DNA of 56,664 nt, taken from NCBI GenBank assembly GCA_024195585.1, contig SWBL01000333.1, positions 1 through 56,664 of the forward strand. The letters run 5' to 3'. The position numbers and the translations under genes are program-made. This DNA is from Aureobasidium sp. EXF-3400 (Eukaryota > Ascomycota > Dothideomycetes > Dothideales > Saccotheciaceae). Under the pieces are notes generated by a model, which saw nothing but the letters and a program-made list of their open reading frames with translations, had not been told where the DNA came from and did no database searches. Shown here in pieces: positions 20,542 through 31,206 of the stretch. The number at the start of each line of letters is the position of its first letter. The first letter of the stretch is position 1.

Positions 20542-22670
20542 TGCTGAGCCTGTTTCAATATGGGACGCTGCGGGTTCGGGAGGATAGTGCGGATGCGCGT
20601 TATGACAAGTTCCTGACGTCTACGAGGAGCGAATGCGATATGGCAGAGTCAAGCGGAGAACAGTCGTGAGATCTGCGTCTTAGAAGTTGGCCTGCGTCTT
20701 GGGTCAGCACGCGCAAGTGTTTGCTTCAGTTCCAGAGCTGGGCTGCTGGCCAATCACGTGAGCCAACCCGCAGCACGTAGACTGGGTAACCCTGCCCTTA
20801 TATCTGGGACTTCACTCTTCCTCTAGACTCTCACTCGACCCATAAGTTTGCCTCGGAACCAAGGGACGGATGAGCCAATGTGAGCAATTCATTCTCGATG
20901 TTCCATGTTTGCCCAGGTATACTTCGCCATGCCCGGACCGGCCACTTTACTCTAAAGACATGAGCGCCATACATACAAGTATCTCCAAATGGACTAATGT
21001 TGATCTCGGTGTGACTGCACGTAGCAGATCATGCGCCTCTTGTGTACTGTGTTGACTGCTTGTCCAGCTCTATTCATCCTAGAGTCCAGTGTAATGTCTT
21101 GCACCAAACATTATGCATTTCTGCTACCATTCTCTACCTGCCAGGGTGGACTTAGCTACGAGTCCACATTTTCAACCCAGAACCGCGAATCAGACAAGAC
21201 TTCTAGCCCTAAGTGCAAAAGCAGACAAGACCCATTGGTCACTGTCGCCAAATACCATCGGCCTCTCCAGAGATTGTGGCCATTTCGCTTATACCCAGGC
21301 GAAGCGATTCAGCACAACTTCCTCTTGAACTGGAGAGGGCTGTCAAAAGTAACTTTTAGATATACCAGAATAGCAACTTTAGATTAATGAGATCTGCTTA
21401 GAGGACCATGTCAGTCTGTGCTATCATTATGGCTAGCGAGCATTACACTACAAAAGGATCTCGCTGATGCTGACGAAGTCCGTCCAAAACACTGGCTATT
21501 CAGAAGACAATTCGTTATTGCCGACGGAGGATAGGAGACCGGCAAACTTGCCAGCTGGGCAACGATCGTGCGTACGAAATACATGTAGCTGTCGACGTTC
21601 TGGAGCATTGTGATTGGGCTTTGAGGTCCGCAAGCACAGCCGCACGCATGGTTGGATCCACGACTCCACTGGCAAGCAGATGCGGGTTGACGACATGACA
21701 TTGTCGCAAGGCCACCCAAATCATGTTGCCTCGCTTGTACTCTACTAATCTCTCTTACCAGGTTGTTATCAAGAGCTTGGGAGAAGGGTCGTACGTATGT
21801 AGACTCAAGTGGCCGTGAAAACCTGCTTCGTAATCTATCTGTAAGTTAGCCAGATCAATTCACATGCAGACAGCCCGCGGAGGACGAAAGGGACTTTCAA
21901 GAACCAGGCAGCTTCGCGGAAAGTGGCTGGAGCGTCAGATGCGGGCAGGCCCGAGGCGACCTTGTCGGCTTTCGGATTAGGCTCGTTTCAGGTGCTCAGT
22001 CACACTCTTTCTCTCACACCCGTCTGCCACAACGTAGATCTGTGACGACGGGTTTGACAGGTCGTTCGACTTGAGGTAAGCCCTACGCCGCCAACGGCTA
22101 TCTGAAGCTGGTATGGACATTAGGATAGGCTGTATGTGGTTTGATGAGCACGTCTCGTCTCGGATCGTATCGTGTAGCAAACCCAAAGCAAACAGGGATG
22201 GTTGGTCAGAGGTCCCGGCCACCGCACAGACAAGAGGGGCATTGGTGGATAACGATGCTGCATATATGCACCTCCTGCCGAGGACGAGTCGTGCTCTCTT
22301 TGTCGGTCTTTTTCTTTCCAGTCTCCAACTTTCAAGCTCCGCACCATTCTGCGACCTGCGTTTTTTCGTGGCTCTGGAAGCCTGTCTCTTTTCTCAACCC
22401 AGTCGGAAGCCGGTCCTTCCAGCTGTCTTTGGTCGCTCTTCTCTTCCTACTTGGACGTCTGTTTCCCTGCGTTTCCCCTCTTGAGTTTTTCCCTGCGCAA
22501 CATAGGTACTTCTGTGGTACGACAGCGATCGGACTGCTGAAGCACAGCTGGACTGCACATCATCTTACTCATGTCAGCATCGGGTTGCACAACTGCTTTC
22601 TGATATCCATCTGTGGCTGGATTGTCCCAGACTCCTCCAGCATCTACTCGAACAACCTCAAACCCAGTTC
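20542..22670. other. 2.1-kb gene-poor region between divergent genes
   Basis: It separates PRP39 (minus) from the fucosyltransferase-like gene (plus). Short frames occur on both strands (longest about 100 codons, 21411-21719 minus and 21031-21387 plus), but none shows family resemblance or a coherent splice model. The last 500 bp or so are pyrimidine-rich and probably promoter and 5' UTR of the plus-strand gene. Composition is normal, with no RIP signature. Confidence 0.55.
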
Positions 22671-24556
22671 ATGCAACTCGGCTCTCTCTCAGGCAGTATG
22701 CGTGACCGCAGAAACACTAATCTCTCCATCTCGTCGACGGGCTCATTCGCTTCAGCACATACATCACCTGTAGTCGCCGATCACGCTCAGGACAGCGCAG
22801 AAAAGGGAAGATTTCTCTGGATCCCTGTTAGAGAAGACGCCGGACCTTTGCCTTCACCTCTGCTCAAACACGCACGCGAAAACAAATATGGCTTCTTTGA
22901 TGACTGGCACAAGATGCCCCGATGGCGCACGGTAGTCATGCTGTTCGTTCTGGCTGTTGTCTTGATCTGCTATACTCTGTCTCCAATCTTGATAAGCGAT
23001 GTTCAATATGATGCCGTCTTCGCCAACGCCGACAAACAAATTGACCTCATCAATGGAGCGCCAATCCCTGACTATCCCACCCCTTTGATATTCCAGGACC
23101 AGCACGGTCAGCCTAGATGGACTGTCTCAATACCACCTTCATTCGGGTTCCCTCTTGAGCACCATGAGTATGAGCGTATTTGTTCAACCAGCGAAGGGGT
23201 CAGGAAAAGTGTCGAAGCCATGACGGGTCGCCCATCAAGAATCCAAGGCAAAAGCAGACCTCATTTTTGGAAACGTCCTTACTACGCGGCCGACAGGACA
23301 TTCATGCCGGTCGACGAAGCTGAAGCCATGATCCTCCTGCCAGCCATGCCGGAAGAACAAAAGCACATCTCAGTCATTGGTCATGTGAATGAAAGCAGTT
23401 CTGATCTCCCAGTTTGCCAAAGCAGCTTGACCTTCGTCATGGAGACAAGCGAAGCTGGCTTTGGCAACACCCTTCTTGCTCTCTGGTTGAGTTATGGCAT
23501 GGCTAAAAAGGAAGGTCGCACTTTCTTTATCGATGATGCAAACTGGTAAGAGCTCACCAAAGAGCATTTTCTGTATTCGTATGCTGATACTTCTCCAGGT
23601 CGTACGGAAGATACACCACATACTTCAAGCAGCCACCTCAGTCAGCTTGTGCGCCTCCTCCAGCAAATCAGGTACTCCCCTGCCCTCATAGTGCCCGCCA
23701 CTTGGTTGTTTCTGCAGCGACTTTGCCCTGGACTTTTGGGAGTGCATTCAAAGCCGAGTATGAACACTCACTCAAGCATGGGTTCAGGAAAAACCGTCCC
23801 ATCTTTGATATGGTCCGTCAAGGCTACCAGGACCTTTTTGACCTGCAAGGAGAGGATGGATCCTTCTTGACACACAAACTGACGGTGATGCGTGCCGCTG
23901 CTTCCGCCTCTCGGACGCCGCTTATTGGCATGCACCTTCGTCGGGGAGATCTACATCCTTTCGAGCTCGAGTACAGCCATGATTACCTCCCATTTGAGCG
24001 CTACACATCTGCAGCTAGCGAGCTGTTTGCTTCTTTCTCACCAAACAAGTCGTCCATGGAGCCCACTGCTCTGCTTCTTGCCTCTGATGATCCGGACATT
24101 CTCTCGTCGCACGATCTCGTCAACACACTGCCTTCCCACCTCACCGTTTCGCGCCCCCAAGAGCGTATCGTCCTTGCGAGTAAGAAGACACTAGAGCCTG
24201 CAGTGCCAATCCGTAAACCGGGATCCGCTTATGTCAAACACGTTGACGAAAATTCTGGATGGGAAGGTGGGTTCTATGCTTCCCTGTTCTTCTCCCTGGG
24301 CAAAGGTCATCCTTCGGCATCCAAGCAAGGAATGGACGACGAGATGCAGAAGGCTGTCATGAAATTGAGAGAGCTTGTTGGGCGTGCCTATCTGCTGGAT
24401 TTGGCGGTGTTGGGGCATGCAGATGCCACCGTTTGCGCCAGCTCTAGTGCGGCCTGTCGCATCATTGGCGTCATGATGGGTGCCGACAAGGTCTCCAAGG
24501 GACAGTGGAAGAACGTGGATGACAAGCGCGCATGGAGCTGGGACGGAAAGGTTTGA
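22671..24556 (+). CDS. Type II membrane fucosyltransferase-like protein
   Basis: The product has about 610 residues in two exons, 22671-23545 and 23599-24556, joined as DDANW|SYGRY. A Ser-rich cytoplasmic tail of about 85 residues precedes one membrane anchor (VVMLFVLAVVLICYTLSPI). The lumenal part carries EAGFGNTLLALW and, in exon 2, GMHLRRGDLHPFE. The HxRRGD pattern is the GDP-fucose-binding motif of alpha-1,6-/O-fucosyltransferase folds (GT23/GT65/GT68). The acceptor is unknown and the family placement rests on these motifs only. Translation may begin at the second Met (22698, MRDRRN). The last 100 residues contain short Ala/Ser segments and conserved-looking Cys near ATVCASSSAACR. Confidence 0.7.
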
Positions 24557-25364
24557 TTGAACATTGGACAGCGCCTCATTTTGGTTTAGCAAGGCGCTCG
24601 GCGTGTTTCATTTTCTGCTTTGTTCTTTTCCTGTCAAAATCTTTGGATTCATTTCCAAACTGATCTTGTGGTTATGGGATAATTTCTGTTTTGTCAAAAC
24701 AGACACAAGGACACGATATCAAATCAAAAAAACAGAATCGATTTGAGGACAATTGACATGAGTGTACAAAAATGGCTATTGATAGATCAAAGGAAAGCCG
24801 TACCGGTCGTGGCTATAAACAGATACGTGGAAGCTTGTTTGCTATGCGAAACAGAAAGTGGCCAGCGATCAAATGCTTGTCGCATGCGCGCCAGCTCGCG
24901 ATCACGGAGTACTGGTGTATGTAATTTGTGGGCGGCAAGGATTGTAGGGAAGCTTGGGCAGCAGCAGAAAGCAGCGAAGTCGGTCAGCCGTTGCGCCTCA
25001 GCCAGCGACAAAGGCATGGAGACGCGGACAGAGCGCTTGGCTTACGCAGAGTCAATGGTCAAAAGACGACCCCATGGTGAATAAGTGCTGCTGAAGAGGC
25101 TGCAAAACAATAGGCAGAGGACGATAGCGACAAGGGCACTTGTCGAGCAGAAGCGGGCAGTGGCAGTGCAGCGGAAACGGTGCAACTCGGTTCCCTGATG
25201 CGGATTCGGGCAGGTACGAGCAGGCAGATACTAGACGAGCATTATTGGGAGGCCTCTGTCGCCCTAGGTACTCGTCCATCAAACCCAACCATCGTCGTGA
25301 ATGCGCCGCACCTTTGGCCAAAAGTTCAAGCAACCATGCTTCGGCTTCCCACCATAGCCACACC
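24557..25364. other. Intergenic region, 3' UTR and palF promoter
   Basis: It is T-rich just after the fucosyltransferase-like stop, consistent with a 3' UTR. The later half precedes the PalF start. A frame open back to 25140 exists in phase with palF but lacks conservation and probably is 5' UTR. No RNA gene was seen. Confidence 0.55.
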
Positions 25365-27617
25365 ATGAGCTCGTCGTCACCGTCGCGCCCGCCAGCCTCA
25401 TCGTCAGCTCCGTCTCCGTCCCTTCCGTCAACCAGTCGCCGTATACTTTCGCGCTTTGCCTCTCCCCTGTTCTCGCAGAAAGGTCGCAGCATTGCCGACT
25501 TCCACATCAAGGCCCACGATCCTCACAAGCAGTACTCGCCCGGCGAGAGCGTCAAGGGCTGCGTTGTCGTCAAGGTCGTCAAGCCTGTCCGAGTCACGCA
25601 CGTATCCGTCTGTCTACACGGTTTTGTCCAGGTCTATCGCACGCCCGGCGCAACAGCTGACCAGCTGCGCGGCAACACCAATCGAATCGGTCGCGCTCAG
25701 GGACGAGGCAAGAAATCGGGCGAATACTTTGGCAATGGCTTCGCTTCGCTCTTCGAGGACGAGTCGGTGCTATGCGGCGACGGCCGTTTGGACGAGGGTG
25801 TGTATCGCTTTGACTTCGAGGTCCAGTTCCCGGACGACATGGACTTGCCCAGCAGCATCGACTTTGAAAGAGGCACCATCTCCTACATGCTCACTGCCAC
25901 CCTGACACGACCCACCACCATTGCTCCCGTCATCACCCATGACCAAAAGATCTATCTCGTTGAGCGCGTCGACATTGCCCCCTTGCTATCACCAAAGCCG
26001 CGAACCATAACCCTCGAGCCAGTCTCCAGGAAAATCAAAGCGAACAAAGCCTCTGTTTCTTTGTCATCCAGGACGCCGAACACCCCTTCGCACGAACAAA
26101 GGCCCCCGACTCCATCGCTCAGTGAGTTTAGTCTTGACAGTCGCGTCAGCAGCAGTCCCAGCGATACTCCACACAAGCTCATCACCGCAACCGTTGAACT
26201 GCTTAAAGGTGCCTGCTTGCGTGGGGATAGCTTTCCCGTTAGAATCTCCATCAACCACACAAAACATATCAAGAGCATAAATGGCATCATCATCACTTTA
26301 TACCGCCAGGCCCGTGTGGACATGCATCCTGCTCTCCCTCTGGGACCAGTGAGCGACGGCCAGAAGCGTAAGTACGAAGAATATTACCCCAAGTCAATCA
26401 CCGGTCTTGGTGGCTTGTCTCTATCAGGCGCTGGATCCAGCCATACCTTTCGCAAAGACCTTGCCCAGATTCTTGTACCTTTATACGTGGATCCTGTCTC
26501 GTTGACTGCCGAGATCAATGCCAAGATTGGCGTTCCTCATGGCGCATTCCCCACCATTAACACCGTTCCTGGAGCTATGATATCCTTTCGTTATTATATT
26601 GAGGTTGTCCTGGACATCCAGGGCAAGCTCACTCACGACAGATATCTTTCACAACATGGCAGCGGCCCAGTCTCTGCCGCCGCACGTCCTGTTGATGCCA
26701 AAGAGAACAACCTCTTCAATGGGCCTGATGATACTCCATTTTTGATGCTCAATGGCGCGGGCATTCTCGATACCGCTCCGATCCGAAGAGACAAATCTGT
26801 CGCAACTTGCACCTTTGAAGTAGTTGTCGGCACCACTGACACTGACCGCAAAGCCAAGAAAGGAAAAGAAAGGGCCACTGAGCCACCTCCGTCACCACCT
26901 GGCCCTGAGCAGACTCTAAACATGCCACAACACACCTCGCAACAGCAGGGCCAGTCGGCGATGTCCAGCCATGATTTCGAGTCCTACCAACACCCGGATA
27001 TGTACAATTATGACTATGGCCACGATGGATACCAATACGGCTCTGGTTATGACTACGGGTCTAACGGCCATCAATGGGATACGGGCCAAGAATATATGTA
27101 TGACCAGTCCTACTACCCAGATTACTACGAACCTCCACCATTGGAGAATGAGGACTCTCTTCCCGAAAAGGAACGCCTACGTAGAGCCGAGGCACGATTG
27201 ATGCCGAGTCAACCACCTGTGATGCCTTCAACGTCTTCAGGCGCAGAGCAGGCAACAGCTCCAGCATTGCCTCCAGACGACTTTTACCAATATCCGGGAG
27301 TTGCAGCTGGGAGCTCGACACAATACGCTGAAGTGGCACCACAGATGGCTCAGCGGGCACCTGCATCTGGAGCCAATCATGACTTGATTGAGGGCAGCAG
27401 CAACCAGTTACCAGCAACTGACGACAAGCATGAACTACAGAGGCGTCATCTAGAACTTGCAGCGAGCGGGCCACCGTCAGGCTCATTGAACACCGATGAG
27501 GATATTAGTACAGAGTCTGGGCCATCAGCGCCATTGATGATAGATGATAATGTGCACGAGTACGTATCGGAGGGTAATGAGGCGGGGGCGGACAAGCTTC
27601 CGCAATATCGTCGATAG
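25365..27617 (+). CDS. palF: pH-response arrestin PalF/Rim8
   Basis: PalF is the arrestin-like adaptor that binds the 7TM sensor PalH and carries the ambient alkaline pH signal to the ESCRT-linked Pal/Rim complex, which activates PacC. It is one exon of 750 residues from the ATG at 25365; the frame is open 75 codons further upstream, but the arrestin domain fits this start. The arrestin N domain opens with DFHIKAHDPHKQYSPGESV. The C domain includes KYEEYYPKS and AFPTINTVPGAMISFRYYIE followed by VVLDIQGKL, a PalF hallmark. The tail is disordered, Tyr/Gly/Asp-rich, with PEKERLRRAEARLMPSQPP, also typical of PalF. No other pal gene is in the window. Confidence 0.9.
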   Translation: MSSSSPSRPPASSSAPSPSLPSTSRRILSRFASPLFSQKGRSIADFHIKAHDPHKQYSPGESVKGCVVVKVVKPVRVTHVSVCLHGFVQVYRTPGATADQLRGNTNRIGRAQGRGKKSGEYFGNGFASLFEDESVLCGDGRLDEGVYRFDFEVQFPDDMDLPSSIDFERGTISYMLTATLTRPTTIAPVITHDQKIYLVERVDIAPLLSPKPRTITLEPVSRKIKANKASVSLSSRTPNTPSHEQRPPTPSLSEFSLDSRVSSSPSDTPHKLITATVELLKGACLRGDSFPVRISINHTKHIKSINGIIITLYRQARVDMHPALPLGPVSDGQKRKYEEYYPKSITGLGGLSLSGAGSSHTFRKDLAQILVPLYVDPVSLTAEINAKIGVPHGAFPTINTVPGAMISFRYYIEVVLDIQGKLTHDRYLSQHGSGPVSAAARPVDAKENNLFNGPDDTPFLMLNGAGILDTAPIRRDKSVATCTFEVVVGTTDTDRKAKKGKERATEPPPSPPGPEQTLNMPQHTSQQQGQSAMSSHDFESYQHPDMYNYDYGHDGYQYGSGYDYGSNGHQWDTGQEYMYDQSYYPDYYEPPPLENEDSLPEKERLRRAEARLMPSQPPVMPSTSSGAEQATAPALPPDDFYQYPGVAAGSSTQYAEVAPQMAQRAPASGANHDLIEGSSNQLPATDDKHELQRRHLELAASGPPSGSLNTDEDISTESGPSAPLMIDDNVHEYVSEGNEAGADKLPQYRR

Positions 27618-28792
27618 AGAAGTCGATTGTCAGAGACAATAATGCCATGGATGGTTTTCTTCGAAACGTAGAGCCGTTTAAACGAGGCGTACGCAGTGGT
27701 CGGGGACACGGTCGCCCGCTCTACCGGATCGCGGAACGCCCACTGTGCCACCCCCCACCGGCCCCTTGAGCAGATAGGCCGACGCGCGCTTGCTTGTAGC
27801 GTGGTAGGCAACTCGGGCGCGTGTGGGCGAGCTAAGATGGCAAGAGAGAGAACGCAAGTATAAGCTCAAGATCGTTTTTGTTTTGTCGAGCCTATAGCAA
27901 CTATAAAGAAACTAGGGCAGGAATAAAGAAATTAGGGCAGGGAAGCATTTTGGGATCGTCAGAGCGAGGGGCTACAATACGATGGCATCGTTGATGAAGG
28001 ATTGCGGCAAGAATGCAAAGTGGCCCGTGAGCGTGGCTAACATGATAGTTTGCCAAGCAGAGTGTTCGTGCGCTATCTTTCTACGTACTTGACAAAAGTT
28101 CAGTTACATGGCCATGCTAGTGGCAACTGAGAGTTTAGCATAGATGCCGTACCTGTAGGCGGATCGAATTCGCAGACAGACTTTTGTGTCGAACCGAGCG
28201 CTTTTTCTCTATTGCCATCAATGGTTTCCTGCGCGTGGCTCGCTTGAAGTGTACCGAGTACGAACAGGACAACGGTCGGAGTTTAGTCCGTAGCCGATAA
28301 CTAATTTGTTGCTACCTTTCGATTCGCTTCTTCGACTCTTACAGGAACGGAAGGAGGATCGATCGCTGCGCGCTTGAAACGCACGGGAGCGGTACTGGAT
28401 CGAGGCAGGGCCAAGTTACGCAACTAAAGGATCGGGTTTCTGGGAAGCGCAGAGAGGAGCTGCTTTATTCACAGGTCTCCGTACGCCTTGTCGGCTTTGG
28501 TCGTCATACTTGGCCGCATCATCGACGGCGCCGGACTCGGACTCAAGACCGAGTGGACGAGAGCTGCTTGTGGCCCATCGAGGAACCGAATTCCATCGCC
28601 CGTTAAGCATTGCCTGTTACCGCTCAAGCACGCCAGCTCACCATGTCCATGTGGTCGTGACGGCTTCTCTTGAGACTTGCCAGCGACTAGCGCACACGAC
28701 GGCTACTGCCACATTTGCCATCTTTAGGTCCATACTTGCAGAGCGTCGTCTCTTTGCAGTGTCCGCATGCCTCTTGGACATATCGCGCGCAC
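27618..28792. other. Intergenic region with a small direct repeat
   Basis: This 1.2-kb region has no convincing gene. It contains one sequence similar to the palindrome of the RIP block (27890-27908) and a 20-bp-period duplication (27903-27941). The end is the promoter and leader of the SAM/HMG-box gene. Composition is otherwise ordinary. Confidence 0.5.
27890..27941. repeat. Palindrome-like site plus tandem 20-bp duplication
   Basis: 27890-27908 reads CCTATAG-CAA-CTATA with incomplete outer bases, close to the palindrome consensus of the RIP block. Directly overlapping it, ataaagaaaYtagggcagg occurs twice (27903-27921 and 27923-27941), differing at a single C/T. The retained CAA centre shows this copy is not RIP-mutated. 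Confidence 0.5.
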
Positions 28793-30498
28793 ATGTCGAC
28801 CCTCAAACAGGTCCTCGACCGTTTGGATCTGGTGCGCTATCACGATGCCTTTGTCGACGAGGGCTTTGACACCTGGGACACTCTCATGGACGTCACCGAA
28901 TCCGATCTGTAAGTCTTTTGTTATCTGTCGCTGTGTGCCTCGACCAAGTCGCTTACCAATCCTGTCTACAGCGAGGCTCTCAATGTGAAACTTGGTCATC
29001 GACGAGTGCGTCTTGTGCTGTTATACTGCTCCCACTTGACATGGTGTGCTAACGCTGCCGTGACAGAAACTCCAACGAGCCATCTTCAATGCATCCAAAG
29101 ACAGAACTCCCCTCCCAATGCTTTTGCACTCTACTTCGCGCGACGAGCCCGCTGCCTTCGACGAGTCCAAACAAGCCCAAACACCACACTTCCAGCAACA
29201 GAACTCAACAGAATCACAAGACCAAGACCCCCCTCCAGGCCAGACCAACGGCCCACCGCAGAGGAGCAAACGGAAGTACAGGCGACATCCTAAAGTAGGC
29301 AGCCAGAAGTGCATACCCGTCCAGCAGATGCTAAAGCAGTGTACCCGCAGGCAGACGAGCACGCGCCGGAACGACCTCCGTCGGCATATGTCATCTTTTC
29401 GAATCGTTTGTGTCGCCCAGGCCTTTGCATACCAGTCAAGTGCTAACAAGTGTGCATGCAGAAATCCGTGATCAGCTCAAGGGCAAGGAACTCTCTTTCA
29501 CCGAGATTGCCAAACTAGTAGGAGAGCGATGGCAGGAACTAGGACCGAGCGAGAAAGAGCCATGCGAACGCGAAGCCCAGGCGCTCAAAGACAAGTACTA
29601 CTCGGAGCTGAGGCAATACAAAAAGACGCCGCAGTACAAGCAGTATCAGGACTACTTGATCGATTTCAAGGCAAAACACTCGGGCGAAACCAGTTCACAA
29701 ATCTCAGGTCAAGGTCCAGATCCCAAGAAGATCAAACTGCGCTCGGCCAGTGGCCAATCGCGCAGCTATGGAGAGGGAACTGTCGACGGTGACGAAGGCG
29801 CTGAAGGCATGGATGGTGGTGAAGGTGCCGACGAGCTGGAGGGCGACGATGGCATGGACAGCGTGGACGTTGGCGATAACACGCGTAACCAGGCGCCGTC
29901 GCCATCTGAGAGAGTGCAGCACTCGTCTACCCACAGCTCGCCCAACACCGAAGGCTACCGCCTCTTTCCTATTCCCAAAGCTCCGTCAGATGAAGGCACT
30001 ACCTCGTCCTACTCGACCTGGCGCTCTACTCAACCTACTTATCCTCCTACCACCACCACCTCCCTAAGCAGGCACACGAACAACCCTAGCCTCCGCTCAG
30101 CTCAAGGCCCAAACTCACCCGCAACCTCTTATCCGACTAGTGCGCCAAACAAACCACCTACCATACTCCCACCTCTCAACCAATTGAGCTCCATCACTTC
30201 TCGCAAACCAACCGACACACCCCTCATCAACTGGCCCCTGCACACCACGCTACCCCCACTCGATCCTAGGGCCATGTCCCACCGCGCCGCTCCTAACCCG
30301 CTCTACTCCCCGACGAATCATCACACCACCCAATCAGCTCCGTCCCACCATTCCGCACCATCCTTGTCTGGCAAAGACTCATACGACGTCGGCTTCCAGA
30401 ACAAGGCCTCGCTATCCACCTTGCTGCGTGCCACCGAGCACGTCGAACGCGATGGCTCACACTCTGCTGCTTCGAGCAACCACAAGACTAGTAGATGA
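28793..30498 (+). CDS. SAM-domain plus HMG-box DNA-binding protein
   Basis: This is a nuclear protein with an N-terminal SAM protein-interaction domain (about residues 1-65, opening MSTLKQVLDRLDLVRY) and an HMG box (about 130-200, ERPPSAYVIFSN ... ELSFTEIAKLVGERWQEL). Five exons fit: 28793-28908, 28972-29005, 29067-29294, 29351-29405 and 29462-30498, with in-phase junctions giving 489 residues. The 34-nt second exon and the split HMG box hide the gene from simple ORF reading. Acidic Gly/Asp-rich and Ser/Thr/Pro-rich disordered regions follow. HMG-box proteins of this size in ascomycetes often regulate sexual development, but a specific role is not shown here. The stop codon lies within a short GAT-rich repeat. 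Confidence 0.88.
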
Positions 30499-30533
30499 TG
30501 ATGATGCATGATGATGATGCATGATGAACGATG
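30494..30533. repeat. GATGATGATGCAT short tandem repeat at stop codon
   Basis: Two to three units of a 13-bp GAT-rich repeat overlap the TGA of the SAM/HMG-box gene (30496-30498). Expansion or slippage here could alter the C-terminus, but no sign of that is seen. Confidence 0.6.
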
Positions 30534-31206
30534 ACGAACCCAGGAGGCCACCACCAGCGCATCAACTATTCCACTTGCAATGAAAAAGAGAGAATCCTGT
30601 CGGAAGAGAAGAACAAGACGACAACAACAACAACAATACTGCGCTAGCATACGCGTCGATACATTCACACCTTATTCCTCTTTTGCGATAACAAGACTAC
30701 CCTTACTCGCCGCATAGAGCCCTTTTGGTCCGCGTACGTTAGCCAGGTTTTTGACAAGGAAGGAGAAGGAGAGAGGGAAGACACAAAAACAAGAGAACGG
30801 GATATGCAGACGGAGAAACATTGAATGTCGACAACGAAATAGTACAGACTCCACGAGGTCCCGTGGTTCTTCTTTGATTCGGTGTATACATACTGTAACG
30901 TGTATCACCACCACCATCCCGTTTGCCTCTTTTTGGTTCGCCACTGCACGATCCTTGTATAAAAGATGCAAGGGTAATATTGTAAATATTATTTCATGGG
31001 AAACACGTTCATTATGATTGTCTGGGTGTTTTTCGGCTGCAAAGTCTGGTGCTTTCCTCTCAATTGATTCTATTAGCGCATTATCGTGGCTCCTTTCCTT
31101 GGTTTGATAAAGTGGTATCTCTTTTCTTGCATTATTTCCTTCCTTTCGCCTTGTCTGTCCTGCAATAGCTCTTCCTCATTCAACCCAACGGTCATGACTA
31201 CGTGAA
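30499..31206. other. Convergent 3' UTR region
   Basis: The 700 bp separates the stops of two convergent genes (SAM/HMG-box, plus; SNF2-RING, minus). AT-rich patches compatible with polyadenylation signals are present, and no coding feature is supported. Confidence 0.55.

Noticed and set aside
21411..21724. Overlapping minus-strand frames of about 70-100 codons
   Set aside because: Three frames overlap with no coherent protein character, typical of chance frames.
25140..25364. 75-residue N-terminal extension of PalF
   Set aside because: The frame is open but unconserved in appearance; the ATG at 25365 precedes the arrestin domain at the usual distance.
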